Of a stretch of DNA of 64,000 nucleotides, positions 52,875-62,492 are shown one piece after another. Source of the stretch: Phenylobacterium sp. (GTDB lineage: Bacteria > Pseudomonadota > Alphaproteobacteria > Caulobacterales > Caulobacteraceae). Location: the NCBI RefSeq assembly GCF_030681155.1, contig NZ_JAUXXE010000069.1, forward strand, positions 1 to 64,000. Reading direction: 5' to 3'. A program made the translations under genes and the position numbers. Within the stretch, counting starts at the first letter, position 1. Each line of letters begins with the position of its first letter. Under the pieces are notes generated by a model that saw nothing but the letters and a program-made list of their open reading frames with translations, ran no database searches and was not told where the DNA came from.

Positions 52875-54413
52875 ATGGGCACACTTCCTCCCGAACCCAT
52901 CCCCGAGGGACCTGTGGTCGAGACCGCGCAGGGAAAGGTGCGCGGATCGCGCCAAGGGTCGGTATCGGCCTTCAAGGGCATGCGCTACGGCGCCGACACG
53001 TCCGGGCCAAACCGGTTCCGCCCGCCTCAGCCCCCGCCCACCTGGATCGGCGTTCAGGACGCCCTGGCCTATGGCCCGCAGTCACCACAAATGCGCGGGC
53101 CGCTGGCCGACAAGGGCCCGATGAGCGAGGACTGTCTTCGCGTCAATGTCTGGACGCCAGGAACCGACTTGACGCGGCGACCGGTGATGGTCTGGTTCCA
53201 CGGCGGGGGGTTCGAGGCGGGATCGGCGTCGCAGAAGGTCTATGACGGCTCGCGGCTGGCGGCGCGCGGCGACGTCGTGGTCGTCAGCCTCAACCACCGG
53301 CTCAATGTGTTCGGCCATTGCTTCTTGGGTGATCGCCTGGGCGAAGCCTACGCCGCGGCCGGCAATGTCGGATATCTGGACCTGATCGCGGCGTTGCGCT
53401 GGGTGCGTGAGAACATCGCTAGCTTTGGCGGCGACCCTGGCAACGTCACCATCTTCGGACAGTCCGGCGGCGGCCGGAAGGTTAGCCTCTGCTATGCAGG
53501 CGAAGACGCCAGCGGCCTGTTCCACCGCGGCGTCGTGCAGAGCGGCTCGCACCTGCGGGTCCAAGCGCCCGAGAAGGCAGCCCAGCTCACCGACGCCCTG
53601 CTAAGAACGCTCGACCTGGCGCCCAGCGACGCCGGCAAGCTGCTGGAGGCGCCTGTCGAGGCGTTGAGCGCGGCTCAGTTGAAGGTGATGCGCGAGACGC
53701 GGTCCCGGTTCTCCCCGGTGCTGGACGGCCTTGCCTTCAAGACCCACCCTTTCCTTCCGGCGTCGCCAGCGATTTCGAACCATCTGCCGATGATGGTCGG
53801 CACGACACGCACCGAGCTCTCCAACCAGCTCGGCTATGAACCTGGCGCCTTCGACCTGGATATGGCCGAGCTGCGCCGACGGTTGCCGCGTTATGTGGGC
53901 GAGGACGAGGTGGACGCGGCGATCGCCGCGTTCCAAGCGAGCAGCCCGCACGCCTCTCCTTCAGAGCTCTACTTCAAGATCGCTTCGGCTCGCGGCTACA
54001 TCCTGGACCAGACCATCATGGCCGAACAGCGGGTGAAGGCCGGCGCGGCCCCGACCTATTCCTACCAACTGGTCTGGCGCTCTCCAGCCGAGGGCGGGCG
54101 CCGTATCAGCCAGCACACTCTCGATCTGCCCTTCATGTTCGACAACGTCGCGGCCGCCACGCACCTCACCGGACCCGAGAGCGAGGAGACCGGCCAGCTC
54201 GCGAACGCGATGGCCGAGACATGGATCAGCTTTGCGCGCACCGGGGATCCCAACAACGCCGCCATTCCACGCTGGCGAGCGTACGACATGACCGATCGGG
54301 CGGTGATGCTGTTCGATATTCCCCCGACGCTTGCGCAAGACCCTTACGCCGGCGAGCGCGCTTTTATGAGCCGCTACGCCAGCCAACAGATGGGTCGCAC
54401 CCTGCACCGTTAG
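52875..54413 (+). CDS. Carboxylesterase, type B family
   Basis: A 512-residue type-B carboxylesterase. The oxyanion region is WFHGGGFEAGSAS; the nucleophile is in GQSGGG (Ser197, with Gln in place of the Glu of the usual GESAGG). The catalytic histidine is probably in ISQHTLDLPFMFDN. No signal peptide, so it should act in the cytoplasm. It lies 21 nt after the PrpD-like gene, in the same run. Confidence 0.9.
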   Translation: MGTLPPEPIPEGPVVETAQGKVRGSRQGSVSAFKGMRYGADTSGPNRFRPPQPPPTWIGVQDALAYGPQSPQMRGPLADKGPMSEDCLRVNVWTPGTDLTRRPVMVWFHGGGFEAGSASQKVYDGSRLAARGDVVVVSLNHRLNVFGHCFLGDRLGEAYAAAGNVGYLDLIAALRWVRENIASFGGDPGNVTIFGQSGGGRKVSLCYAGEDASGLFHRGVVQSGSHLRVQAPEKAAQLTDALLRTLDLAPSDAGKLLEAPVEALSAAQLKVMRETRSRFSPVLDGLAFKTHPFLPASPAISNHLPMMVGTTRTELSNQLGYEPGAFDLDMAELRRRLPRYVGEDEVDAAIAAFQASSPHASPSELYFKIASARGYILDQTIMAEQRVKAGAAPTYSYQLVWRSPAEGGRRISQHTLDLPFMFDNVAAATHLTGPESEETGQLANAMAETWISFARTGDPNNAAIPRWRAYDMTDRAVMLFDIPPTLAQDPYAGERAFMSRYASQQMGRTLHR

Positions 54414-54439
54414 GGCCGCAGGTTTGATTTGGACATTCG

Positions 54440-55882
54440 ATGACTAAGCCCTCACTGACGATACTCGCCATCGCATTGACGTTGAGCGCCGCGCCGGCCA
54501 GCGCCCAAGAGGCGAGCGGACCACGCCCTGCGGCCGCGACAGCCGAGGCCAGGAGCGTCGCCGCCTCTCCCCGCCACGCGCTTGCGCAGGCCGCAGGTTT
54601 CCGCGCGCTTCACTACTGTACGGGCTTGTTCGCTTCGGGGATGAGCGAGTCGCTCGTCGAAACGACCGCAGGCGGCCGTAGCGCGCGTTCGGCGGCCTTG
54701 CCCATGAAGATCGACCGTGAAGCACGCACCGTGTCGGTGAGCTACTCGCCGGACATGGAGCCGCGCATCGCCGCCTGGCGTGCGAACCTCGGCTGCGTTC
54801 AGCTTCCGATCGGCGCGAAAAAGGAAGCGGTGGGCGCTCTTGCGACCTGGCCCGCGGACGTCTTGGCCCCTGATCTCGACGCGCGCCCCTGGCCGATGGG
54901 TGATCAGAACGCCGTCGCAAAGCTGCGCAAGCCGCAAGCCGACCGGTTGGAGAAGGTTCTCGATCAAGCGTTCCTTGGTCAGGCCGGCCCCTACAAGGGC
55001 GCGACCTGGGGCGTCGTGGTCATCAAGGATGGCAAGATCGTCGCCGAGCGCTATGGGCCCGGCTATGGGCCGCACGTCTTGTCTCGCACCAACTCCATGT
55101 GCAAGAGCCTCGCCGCCGGTCTGGTCGGGGTTGGCGTGCGCAAGGGCCTGATCGACCTTCAAAGGAAGGCGCCCCTGAGCGAGTGGACGCGGCCGGGAGA
55201 TCCCCGCGGCGACATCACCGTCAATGACCTCCTGCACATGGCGAGCGGCCTCTACACCGAAGCTGCCGGCGATCCTCAGCAGTCCCTCTACGGGTCAGGA
55301 GCTGCGGCCGCCGAGGTCTCGGCGCTGAACATGGTCGATGCACGCCCCGGATCGCGGTTCGTCTACGCCGGATCGGACACAATCTTGGCCGTTCGCGCGC
55401 TTCGCCAGGCGGTGGGGGATGATCACGCCTTCATCAGCTTCCCTCACCGTGAGCTCATGTGGAAGATCGGCATGACGCGGACGCTCATCGAGACCGATTG
55501 GAATGGCGACTTCCTGGCCTCGGGTCAGTGCTGGAGCACGGCGCGCGACTTCGGGCGGTTTGGCCTGCTGCATCTGGCGGACGGCAAATGGAACGGCGAA
55601 CAGATCTTGCCGGCCGGCTGGGCGAAATATGTCTCAACGCCCGCGCCGGCCCAACCGCCCGCGCGCGCCACGCCTGGGCCTGCCTATGGCGCCCAGTTCT
55701 GGATCTATGGGGGTCTGGAGGGACTTGCGCCTGACGCCTACAGCCCGGGCGGCGCGCTTGGTCAGTACGCGATGATCATTCCGTCGGAGAACGTCGTGGT
55801 GGTCCGCCGTGGCCTCGACCAGGGCGACGGCTTCAAAATCGCCAAATTCTCCTCCGACGTCGTCGCAGCCTTGGGGCGCTGA
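54440..55882 (+). CDS. Exported serine hydrolase (class C beta-lactamase family)
   Basis: A 480-residue exported protein (signal peptide ending ASAQ) with a beta-lactamase-class-C-type domain. The SxxK nucleophile is in RTNSMCKSLAAGL (Ser219-Lys222) and the Y-x-S/N position in FVYAGSDT. Family members include esterases, amidases and D-aminopeptidases besides beta-lactamases, so an ester or amide substrate is as likely as a lactam. About 140 extra residues precede the domain. Confidence 0.85.
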   Translation: MTKPSLTILAIALTLSAAPASAQEASGPRPAAATAEARSVAASPRHALAQAAGFRALHYCTGLFASGMSESLVETTAGGRSARSAALPMKIDREARTVSVSYSPDMEPRIAAWRANLGCVQLPIGAKKEAVGALATWPADVLAPDLDARPWPMGDQNAVAKLRKPQADRLEKVLDQAFLGQAGPYKGATWGVVVIKDGKIVAERYGPGYGPHVLSRTNSMCKSLAAGLVGVGVRKGLIDLQRKAPLSEWTRPGDPRGDITVNDLLHMASGLYTEAAGDPQQSLYGSGAAAAEVSALNMVDARPGSRFVYAGSDTILAVRALRQAVGDDHAFISFPHRELMWKIGMTRTLIETDWNGDFLASGQCWSTARDFGRFGLLHLADGKWNGEQILPAGWAKYVSTPAPAQPPARATPGPAYGAQFWIYGGLEGLAPDAYSPGGALGQYAMIIPSENVVVVRRGLDQGDGFKIAKFSSDVVAALGR

Positions 55883-55945
55883 GATGGGGGAGAGATCGCT
55901 CGCGAGCGATGCAGACCGTCTTCCCACGAAGGCGGAGAGCGCGGC

Positions 55946-56992
55946 GTGAGCGAGCAAGGACCCGGCGCCGGCCCCTGGCGCAAAGGCCAGCCAGAGGCGC
56001 ACGGTCTCTCGTCAGAGACTTTGAACCGCGCCGCCGAAACGCTCGCCGTCGCCGACGAGCGACAGGGGTTGGTCGTCATTCGCAACGGCGTGCTGGTGTA
56101 TGAGCGCTATTGGCGGAACGACTATCATCTGGCCTCGCCGGAGTGGCGAAACGTGTCGTTCTCTTCGGGCAAGTCCTGGGGCTCGACGATGGTCGGCCTC
56201 GCATACACAAAGGGTCTCCTGGGGCTCGACGATCTGGCCGCCCGCTATCGCCGGCCGGATATGTCCGGCCTGAGGCCGGAAACGACAATTCGGCACCTGC
56301 TCACCATGACCAGCGGCGGCACCCTCAACGTCAAGCCGAGCTCTCGGCCGCCGCGCCGTCTGGACGACCCAAGGCCGCCTGGCCCCGGGGTTGAATACGC
56401 TTGGGAGAAGGTCGGCGAGAAGGGCTCGCCGCCAGGCTACGGCGTCTGGCTCCCGGCCGGCCAAGCCTTCTACTATGACGGCGCGGCGGCCGATCATCTG
56501 GCCGACATCGTTGCGGCCGCGGCCGGGGTGAGCAGCCATCGCTTCATGATGGAACAGATCGTCTCGCCGCTTGGCTGCGAGAATTTCAACTATCAGCCCG
56601 AGGGCGTCGATCGGAACGACAACGTCCGTTTCGGCGGGTCGATCGTACTGTCTTGCCGCGACATGGCCCGGCTTGGGCAGCTCTATCTGAACGGCGGACG
56701 CTGGGATGGCCGACAACTTATCGATGCTGACTACATCGGCCAGGCCACCAGCCCCTCCCCCGCCAATCCCAGCTATGGCTTTCTCTGGTGGCTGAACGCC
56801 GCCGCGCGGGTTCCAAATGCTCCCGCCTCGATGTTCTTCGCCGCCGGCGCACGGGGGCAGTTCTGCTTTGTCCTGCCTGATCAGGAGATGGTCATCGCCA
56901 CGATGGGGTTCGGCGCAGCTCAGCTCTCGGCAGAGGCGGCCTGGGACGCGCTAGCCCCGGCGATTTCGCAGCTGCCGCCCAGCAGCCCCTGA
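55946..56992 (+). CDS. Serine hydrolase (class C beta-lactamase family), cytoplasmic
   Basis: A 348-residue serine hydrolase: SSGK (Ser73-Lys76) nucleophile and FYYDGAAADHLADIV for the Y-x-N position. No signal peptide, so it differs from the exported paralogue just upstream. GTG start with GGAGAG. Last plus-strand gene before the second IclR. Both hydrolases may cleave the same kind of bond on the two sides of the membrane. Confidence 0.85.
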   Translation: MSEQGPGAGPWRKGQPEAHGLSSETLNRAAETLAVADERQGLVVIRNGVLVYERYWRNDYHLASPEWRNVSFSSGKSWGSTMVGLAYTKGLLGLDDLAARYRRPDMSGLRPETTIRHLLTMTSGGTLNVKPSSRPPRRLDDPRPPGPGVEYAWEKVGEKGSPPGYGVWLPAGQAFYYDGAAADHLADIVAAAAGVSSHRFMMEQIVSPLGCENFNYQPEGVDRNDNVRFGGSIVLSCRDMARLGQLYLNGGRWDGRQLIDADYIGQATSPSPANPSYGFLWWLNAAARVPNAPASMFFAAGARGQFCFVLPDQEMVIATMGFGAAQLSAEAAWDALAPAISQLPPSSP

Positions 56993-57005
56993 GCGTTCTC
57001 AACAT

Positions 57006-57740
57006 TCAGGGAGGGCTGATCTCGCCGATCTCCGCGCAGGTCGTCAACAGCGCCTCGATCGCCTCCTGCAAATGCTCGCCCGTCATCCTGGACTCTCCGT
57101 TCGACACGGTGATCGCCGCGACCGGTCGTCCGTCCGCGCCCGAAATGGCCGCTGCGACGGCCCTGACGCGCGCCGTCAGCCCGCCGGTTACAACTGCAAA
57201 ACCGTCACGGCGGACCTTCGGCAGCTCCTGCATGATCTCGCCTGGCGTCATGTTGAGATCCGGTCGTTCAGCCAAGCCGCGCGACATGGCGGCCTGGGGC
57301 TCGCTCATGGCGCTGAGGAATATCCGCCCGGAGGCCGTGACAGCCATTGGCGCACGAGTGCCATTGAGCGGGGTGTAGCGAAGCACTCGCGCCGGCGCGA
57401 CCCGGTCCAGGAAAAGCACTTCATCGCCCACCGGGACGGTCAGCAACACCGTGTCGAGCGTCAGTTGATGGAGCTTTTGCAAGTGCGGCGAAATCATCCG
57501 GCGCAGTGCGTTGGTCGAGATGATCGCCACGCCTAATTCCCAGGCCTTGAGCGAAGCGAAATATCGCGCCGTCTCCTCATCCTTCTGCACGTAGCCAAGC
57601 TCGATCAAAGTCCCAAGCAGGCGGTGAACGTTGCTTTTTTGGAAGCCCAGGGTCTCGGTCAAGGCGCTCAGCCGCATAGGCCGCTTGGCGCGGGACAACA
57701 CCTCGAGAACAGCAAAACCCTTGGCGACAGTGGTGTCCAT
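57006..57740 (-). CDS. IclR family transcriptional regulator
   Basis: A 244-residue regulator: winged helix (RLSALTETLGFQKSNVHRLLGTLIELGYVQKD) and effector domain (GTRAPMAVTASGRIFLSAMS, RAVAAAISGADGR). The ATG at 57740 follows AGGGGGG. It is divergent from the TonB-dependent receptor and probably its regulator. Confidence 0.9.
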   Translation of the reverse strand: MDTTVAKGFAVLEVLSRAKRPMRLSALTETLGFQKSNVHRLLGTLIELGYVQKDEETARYFASLKAWELGVAIISTNALRRMISPHLQKLHQLTLDTVLLTVPVGDEVLFLDRVAPARVLRYTPLNGTRAPMAVTASGRIFLSAMSEPQAAMSRGLAERPDLNMTPGEIMQELPKVRRDGFAVVTGGLTARVRAVAAAISGADGRPVAAITVSNGESRMTGEHLQEAIEALLTTCAEIGEISPP

Positions 57741-57769
57741 GGAGCCCCCTGAGGCGAAGATACCAGTAC

Positions 57770-57811
57770 GTTCCAAATAGTGAAACAGCCTGTGAATTCC
57801 AAATATTAGAA
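57770..57811. promoter_or_regulatory. Repeated TTCCAAATA sites between IclR and the receptor
   Basis: The 9-mer TTCCAAATA occurs at 57771-57779 and 57797-57805, 26 bp apart. The second copy lies in a partial inverted repeat TTCCAAATATTAGAA (57797-57811). GTTCCAA is also seen (reversed) near the first IclR operator. Candidate IclR binding sites. Confidence 0.45.
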
Positions 57812-57906
57812 CGTCAATCTAACATATAGACGCCCGGTTTAATCGATGCCTATGATTGCGTAACGGCGGTCAATCAATGGCGGTCGATCAACATCAGGGG
57901 GGACTC

Positions 57907-60882
57907 ATGCTGAAGTCCGATTGTCTGCGCGGCGCGTCGGCCGTGGCTATTCTCCTGGGCGCTGGCCTGACGGCGACCAGCGCCTTGGCCCAAACCGGCG
58001 AGATCGCCGAAGTCATCGTCACCGGCTCCTATATTCGCGGCACCCCCGAGGACGCGGCTCTACCGGTGGACGTTCTGTCGGCCCAGGACCTGCAAAAACA
58101 GGGCGCGCCGAGCATGGTCGACATCGTCAAGTCGATCCCCGGCGTCCAGAGCGTGCTTGGCGAAACCAACCAATTCGCCAGCCAAGCCACCACAGGCTCT
58201 GGGAACATCAATCTTCGCGGGCTAGGCGCGGTGCGCACCCTGGTTTTGATGAACGGCAGGCGCCTGGCCAGCTCGCCCGGCGGCTCTGGCGTGGACACCA
58301 ATCTGCTGCCAACGGCCGCTATCGGCCGGATTGAGGTCCTGAAGGACGGCGCGGCGGCCACCTACGGTTCTGACGCGATCGGCGGCGTCGTCAACTTCAT
58401 CACTCGCACCGATCTCAACGGCCTGGAACTCAACGGCAGCTACACCGCGATCGACGGTTCCAACGGCGACTACTCCTTGAGCGCAAACTATGGGTGGATC
58501 GGAGATCGCGGCGACGCGCTGCTGTCCGTCGGATACCGCCATCGCTCGGAGCTGGACACGCTCGAGCGCGACTGGGCGGTGAACGACTATCTGGAAAACC
58601 CAAACGGCAGCTGGTCGGGGTTCGGCAATCCGGGCTCCTATGTCTCAGGAACCACCCGGATCATCGATCCCAACTGCACCGCTCTGGGCAACACCTTGGT
58701 GACCGCCGCGGCCGGAACCCAAAGCTGCTACTTCCAGTTCGGCCGGTTCAACAATCTGGTCGAGACCGAGGACCATTATCAGATCTACGGCCAGATCAAC
58801 TGGGACCTGACCGACAAGATCAAGCTGCATGCCGAGGCGCTCTACGCAAGCCATGACGTGCCCCATGAGGGCACCTCGCCTTCGTATGGCCCCACCCAGG
58901 CGTTCGGCCCCGGCGCGGCCTCAGGCTCGTTCATCATCCCGCGTAGCAACCCTGGCCTTTGCGGAACCGCAGGCCGGGCGGCCTGCCTTCCCGGCAGCCT
59001 CTTCTCGCAGCTGACGCCAGCCCAACAGACAGCGGTCAACACCGCCGGTTTCACTGCGGCGAACATCCTGCTCTGGCGCCCCTACGGCGTGGGCGGCAAC
59101 CCGCTGACCGGGGGCTCGAAACCCGACCAGCGGTTCTTCGAGGGCTGGCGCTTCTCGGGCGGTCTCAGCGGCGAATTCGACAACGGTATCGGCTGGGATG
59201 TCGCGGTCACCCACATGGTCAACCGCAGCGACATCGTCACCTACGACATTCCCGTGGCTCGCCTCTACTACGCCTTAAACGGTCTTGGCGGTCCTGGTTG
59301 CGACACCGATCCGGTGACGCCCGGCGTGCAGGGCGGGGTCGCCGGCGTCGGTTCCTGCCTCTACTACAATCCCTTCTCGAGCGGAATCGCCGCCAACGCT
59401 GCTAGCGGCGAGGTCAATCCGAACTTCGTCGCCGGCTCGGCGGCGGCCAACGCCAACAGCCGAGCCATCGGCCAATGGCTGTTCCAGCCCTACGGCTATC
59501 AATCGGAGACGACCCTGACGGTCGTCGATGCGGTGATGAACGGCCAGCTCTCCATCGATCTTGGAGGCGGACCAATCGGATGGGCGGCCGGCGCGCAATA
59601 TCGCGACAATGGTTTCAAGCGCGACGTCAACGACATCAACAACATCGCGCTCAATCCTTGCCCTGAGGAGAACGTCGTCAACTGCGCCACCGGCAAGGGC
59701 AACGGCGTCTTCGGCTTCCTGGGTCCGCTCTCCGAGCAGGACCTGGACGCTTCGGTCTATGCGGCGTTCGGGGAGTTACAGGTTCCCATCACCGAGAGCC
59801 TTTCCCTGCAACTGGCCGTGCGGCACGAAGAGCACGGCGGCGACGTCGGCTCGACCACCAACCCGAAGATCGCTCTGCGTTGGCAGGCCGCCGACTGGTT
59901 GGCCTTCCGCGCGTCTGCGGGGACCACCTTCCGCGCGCCGACACCCTCGAACCTGCTGCCCGACGCCAACACCACCCAGGCCTTCATCACCCAGACCAGC
60001 GGTTATCGGGCGTTCGACACCACCGGAAATCCGGCCCTGAAGCCGGAGACCGCCGACACGTTGAACATCGGGGCCATTGTGCGGTTTGGCGATTTCAGCG
60101 CCACGATCGACTACTGGTCGTTCGACTTCCAGGACACCATCGAGGCGGAGTCCGGATCTGGCCTGCTCTCGACGATCTTCCCGAACGGTTCCTCTACGAC
60201 CTTGCCCAACGGCTGCGCAAATCCAGCGCTCGCGCCGCTGGTCGCCCGGTTCGTCTTCCAAGGCGGGATCTGCTCGCCGGCCGCCATCCAGCGCGTGAAG
60301 CTGACCACCATCAACGGTACGGGCACCAAGACCTCCGGCGTCGATTTCGCGGCTAATTACCATGCCGGCGATGTCTGGGGCGGGTCGATGAACTTCGGTC
60401 TCGATGGCTCGTTCCTGCTCAAGTACGACAGCGGCCCTGCCTTCATCGAAGGCATCCAGGTCGAGGCCGGCCAGAAACTGGCCGGGACCCACGGCGGCAC
60501 GGCGGGTGGGACCTCCTTCCCAGAACTGCGCGCCAACCTGTTCGCCGAGTACGCCCGCGACATCCACAATCTGCGGGTGACGCTGCGCTACATCGACAGC
60601 ATGCAGGACGTGCGTGACGGGCGGTTCGGCGGGACCAATATCTTCGGACCCAACGGGGCGGTGTTCGGCTACCTGCTGCCGCAAGGCGCTAAGCTCGACG
60701 CCTTCATCACCACCGACGTCACCTACCGCGTCCACCTGCCGTGGGACACCACCGCGACGGCGACCGTGGCCAACCTGTTCGACGCCGATCCGCCGTTCGC
60801 AAGGCGCGACCTCAGCTACGACCCGGCCACCGCCAACCCGCTCGGCCGCACCTACAAGCTGAGCGTCACCAAGCGCTTCTGA
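57907..60882 (+). CDS. TonB-dependent outer-membrane receptor
   Basis: A 991-residue receptor: signal peptide ending SALAQ, TonB box-like segment EIAEVIVTGSYIRG, a plug domain (GAPSMVDIVKSIPGVQS, NINLRGLGAVRTLVLMNGRRL) and a 22-strand-type barrel (FRASAGTTFRAPTPSNLLPD), ending KLSVTKRF. It is of the large-substrate type common in Caulobacter and sphingomonads. It would import the locus substrate through the outer membrane. The ATG at 57907 follows GGGGGACTC. Confidence 0.93.
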   Translation: MLKSDCLRGASAVAILLGAGLTATSALAQTGEIAEVIVTGSYIRGTPEDAALPVDVLSAQDLQKQGAPSMVDIVKSIPGVQSVLGETNQFASQATTGSGNINLRGLGAVRTLVLMNGRRLASSPGGSGVDTNLLPTAAIGRIEVLKDGAAATYGSDAIGGVVNFITRTDLNGLELNGSYTAIDGSNGDYSLSANYGWIGDRGDALLSVGYRHRSELDTLERDWAVNDYLENPNGSWSGFGNPGSYVSGTTRIIDPNCTALGNTLVTAAAGTQSCYFQFGRFNNLVETEDHYQIYGQINWDLTDKIKLHAEALYASHDVPHEGTSPSYGPTQAFGPGAASGSFIIPRSNPGLCGTAGRAACLPGSLFSQLTPAQQTAVNTAGFTAANILLWRPYGVGGNPLTGGSKPDQRFFEGWRFSGGLSGEFDNGIGWDVAVTHMVNRSDIVTYDIPVARLYYALNGLGGPGCDTDPVTPGVQGGVAGVGSCLYYNPFSSGIAANAASGEVNPNFVAGSAAANANSRAIGQWLFQPYGYQSETTLTVVDAVMNGQLSIDLGGGPIGWAAGAQYRDNGFKRDVNDINNIALNPCPEENVVNCATGKGNGVFGFLGPLSEQDLDASVYAAFGELQVPITESLSLQLAVRHEEHGGDVGSTTNPKIALRWQAADWLAFRASAGTTFRAPTPSNLLPDANTTQAFITQTSGYRAFDTTGNPALKPETADTLNIGAIVRFGDFSATIDYWSFDFQDTIEAESGSGLLSTIFPNGSSTTLPNGCANPALAPLVARFVFQGGICSPAAIQRVKLTTINGTGTKTSGVDFAANYHAGDVWGGSMNFGLDGSFLLKYDSGPAFIEGIQVEAGQKLAGTHGGTAGGTSFPELRANLFAEYARDIHNLRVTLRYIDSMQDVRDGRFGGTNIFGPNGAVFGYLLPQGAKLDAFITTDVTYRVHLPWDTTATATVANLFDADPPFARRDLSYDPATANPLGRTYKLSVTKRF

Positions 60883-60916
60883 CCGCCACCTCCGCCCCTC
60901 CCCGGCGGACTAAACT

Positions 60917-60942
60917 GAGCGCCGCTTTCCCAAGCGGCGCTC
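60917..60942 (+). terminator. Intrinsic terminator after the TonB-dependent receptor
   Basis: Perfect 11-bp stem GAGCGCCGCTT/AAGCGGCGCTC with a 4-nt TCCC loop, followed by gctcttta. It lies between the receptor and the symporter, so part of the transcripts should end here. Confidence 0.7.
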
Positions 60943-60969
60943 GCTCTTTATCCCGCGCTGGAGTTCGCA

Positions 60970-62430
60970 GTGAGTAGCCCAAAGGTCGCCCCGCCCCTCA
61001 GTCTTGGGACGAAACTTCTCTACGCCAGCGGGGCGGTGGCCAACGTCATCAAGCAGCGCGGGATCTCGACCTTCCTGCTGCTGTTCTACAATCAGGTGGT
61101 GGGGCTCCCAGCGGCTACGGTGTCGACCGCGATCATGATCGCGCTGATCTTCGATGCGTTCGTCGATCCGCTGGTCGGGCAGATCTCGGACAACTTCCGA
61201 TCTCGTTGGGGACGGCGCCATCCGTTCATCTACGCAGCGGCGGTCCCGGTCTCGGTCGCCTTCTTCATGATCTGGAACCCGCCCCAGGGGTGGGAAGGCG
61301 CCGAGCTCTTTACCTTCCTGCTGATCTGTCTTCTGTCAGTGCGTCTGTTCGACACCTTCTTCGAATTGCCCTCGGCCGCCCTGCTCCCGGAGCTGACCCG
61401 AGACTACAATGAGCGCACCCGCATCATTGCTTGGCGCTCCCTGTTTGGCGTGATCGGAGGCGTGGCCTCCACGCTGCTGGCCTATCAGGTCTTCCTACGC
61501 GAGAACCCTGATGGCTCGGGCGGCGTCCTCTCCCGCGAGGGCTATTTCGGCTACAGCATCGCGACCGCGATCCTGATCTTCACCTTCATCATGATCTCGG
61601 GGCTCGCGACCCACCGCCAGATCCCCTATCTCGCCAGTCCGCCAAGCCGGAAAATCACGCTGGGGGCGATGCTCCGCGAGGTCGGCGCGACCTTGAACAA
61701 TCGCTCCTTCATCGTCCTGACCTTGTCGGGCATGTTTCTCTATGTGGCGCTTGGGGCCAAGGGCGCGCTCGAGCTCTATTTCAGCCTCTACTTCTGGGGC
61801 TTCACCCAGGCTCAGCTCTCGCTGTTCACGATCTCGGCGATCTTCGCCAGCGTGATCGGCGTGATGATCGCGCCTTCCTTGGCCGCTCGCCTAGGGAAGA
61901 AGCGCACCTCCCTGATCACCTTCACCCTGGCCGTAATCGCCGGCATGGCGCCCATCGGCCTCAGATTGGCCGGGGTCATGCCGCCGAACGGCTCGAGCGC
62001 GCTCTTCTGGATCATGTTCTTCGACTACATCGTCAACGGCGCGCTCTCGATGATCAACGGCGTGATGCTGAGCTCGATGATCGCCGACGTCGTGGAAGAT
62101 TCCGAGGTCCGTACCGGCCGCCGTTCGGAGGGCTTGCTCAACTCGGCCGATAACCTGTTCAAGAAAATCGTCAGCGGCGTCGGCGTGTTCGTTTCCGGCT
62201 GGATCCTCACCCTGATCGTCTTTCCGAAGGGCGCTAAACGCGGGGACGTCGATCCTGAAATCCTGCACGCGCTCGGCATGATGTATCTGCCGATCAACGG
62301 CGCATTCTACGTGGCCGCGATCCTCTGTCTGGTTCTCTACAACATCACTCAGCAGTCGCATGAAGAGAACCTCCGCAAGCTAGGCGAGCGCGAATTGGCC
62401 GCGGAGCCGACGAGCGGCGGACAGCCCTGA
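60970..62430 (+). CDS. MFS transporter, GPH family (glycoside-pentoside-hexuronide:cation symporter-like)
   Basis: A 486-residue 12-helix transporter. GTKLLYASGAVANVI, SRWGRRHPFIYAAAVPVSVAFFMIW and DNLFKKIVSGVGVFVSGW are typical of the GPH (MelB-like) branch. GTG start with GGAG. It follows the TonB-dependent receptor and should move the substrate across the inner membrane. Confidence 0.88.
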   Translation: MSSPKVAPPLSLGTKLLYASGAVANVIKQRGISTFLLLFYNQVVGLPAATVSTAIMIALIFDAFVDPLVGQISDNFRSRWGRRHPFIYAAAVPVSVAFFMIWNPPQGWEGAELFTFLLICLLSVRLFDTFFELPSAALLPELTRDYNERTRIIAWRSLFGVIGGVASTLLAYQVFLRENPDGSGGVLSREGYFGYSIATAILIFTFIMISGLATHRQIPYLASPPSRKITLGAMLREVGATLNNRSFIVLTLSGMFLYVALGAKGALELYFSLYFWGFTQAQLSLFTISAIFASVIGVMIAPSLAARLGKKRTSLITFTLAVIAGMAPIGLRLAGVMPPNGSSALFWIMFFDYIVNGALSMINGVMLSSMIADVVEDSEVRTGRRSEGLLNSADNLFKKIVSGVGVFVSGWILTLIVFPKGAKRGDVDPEILHALGMMYLPINGAFYVAAILCLVLYNITQQSHEENLRKLGERELAAEPTSGGQP

Positions 62431-62492
62431 TCTCTCCGTAAGGCCGCCCCCCGGCCAATCCGACTCCGTCGAGCCCGATAATTTCGCCAGGT

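Noticed and set aside
54440..56992. Calling the two class-C proteins beta-lactamases
   Set aside because: The SxxK fold is shared with esterases, amidases and peptidases; the operon context favours a hydrolase of a nutrient, and the Y-x-N motif is altered.
59776..60735. 319-codon minus-strand open frame in the TonB-dependent receptor gene
   Set aside because: Arg/Gly/Val-rich antisense shadow.
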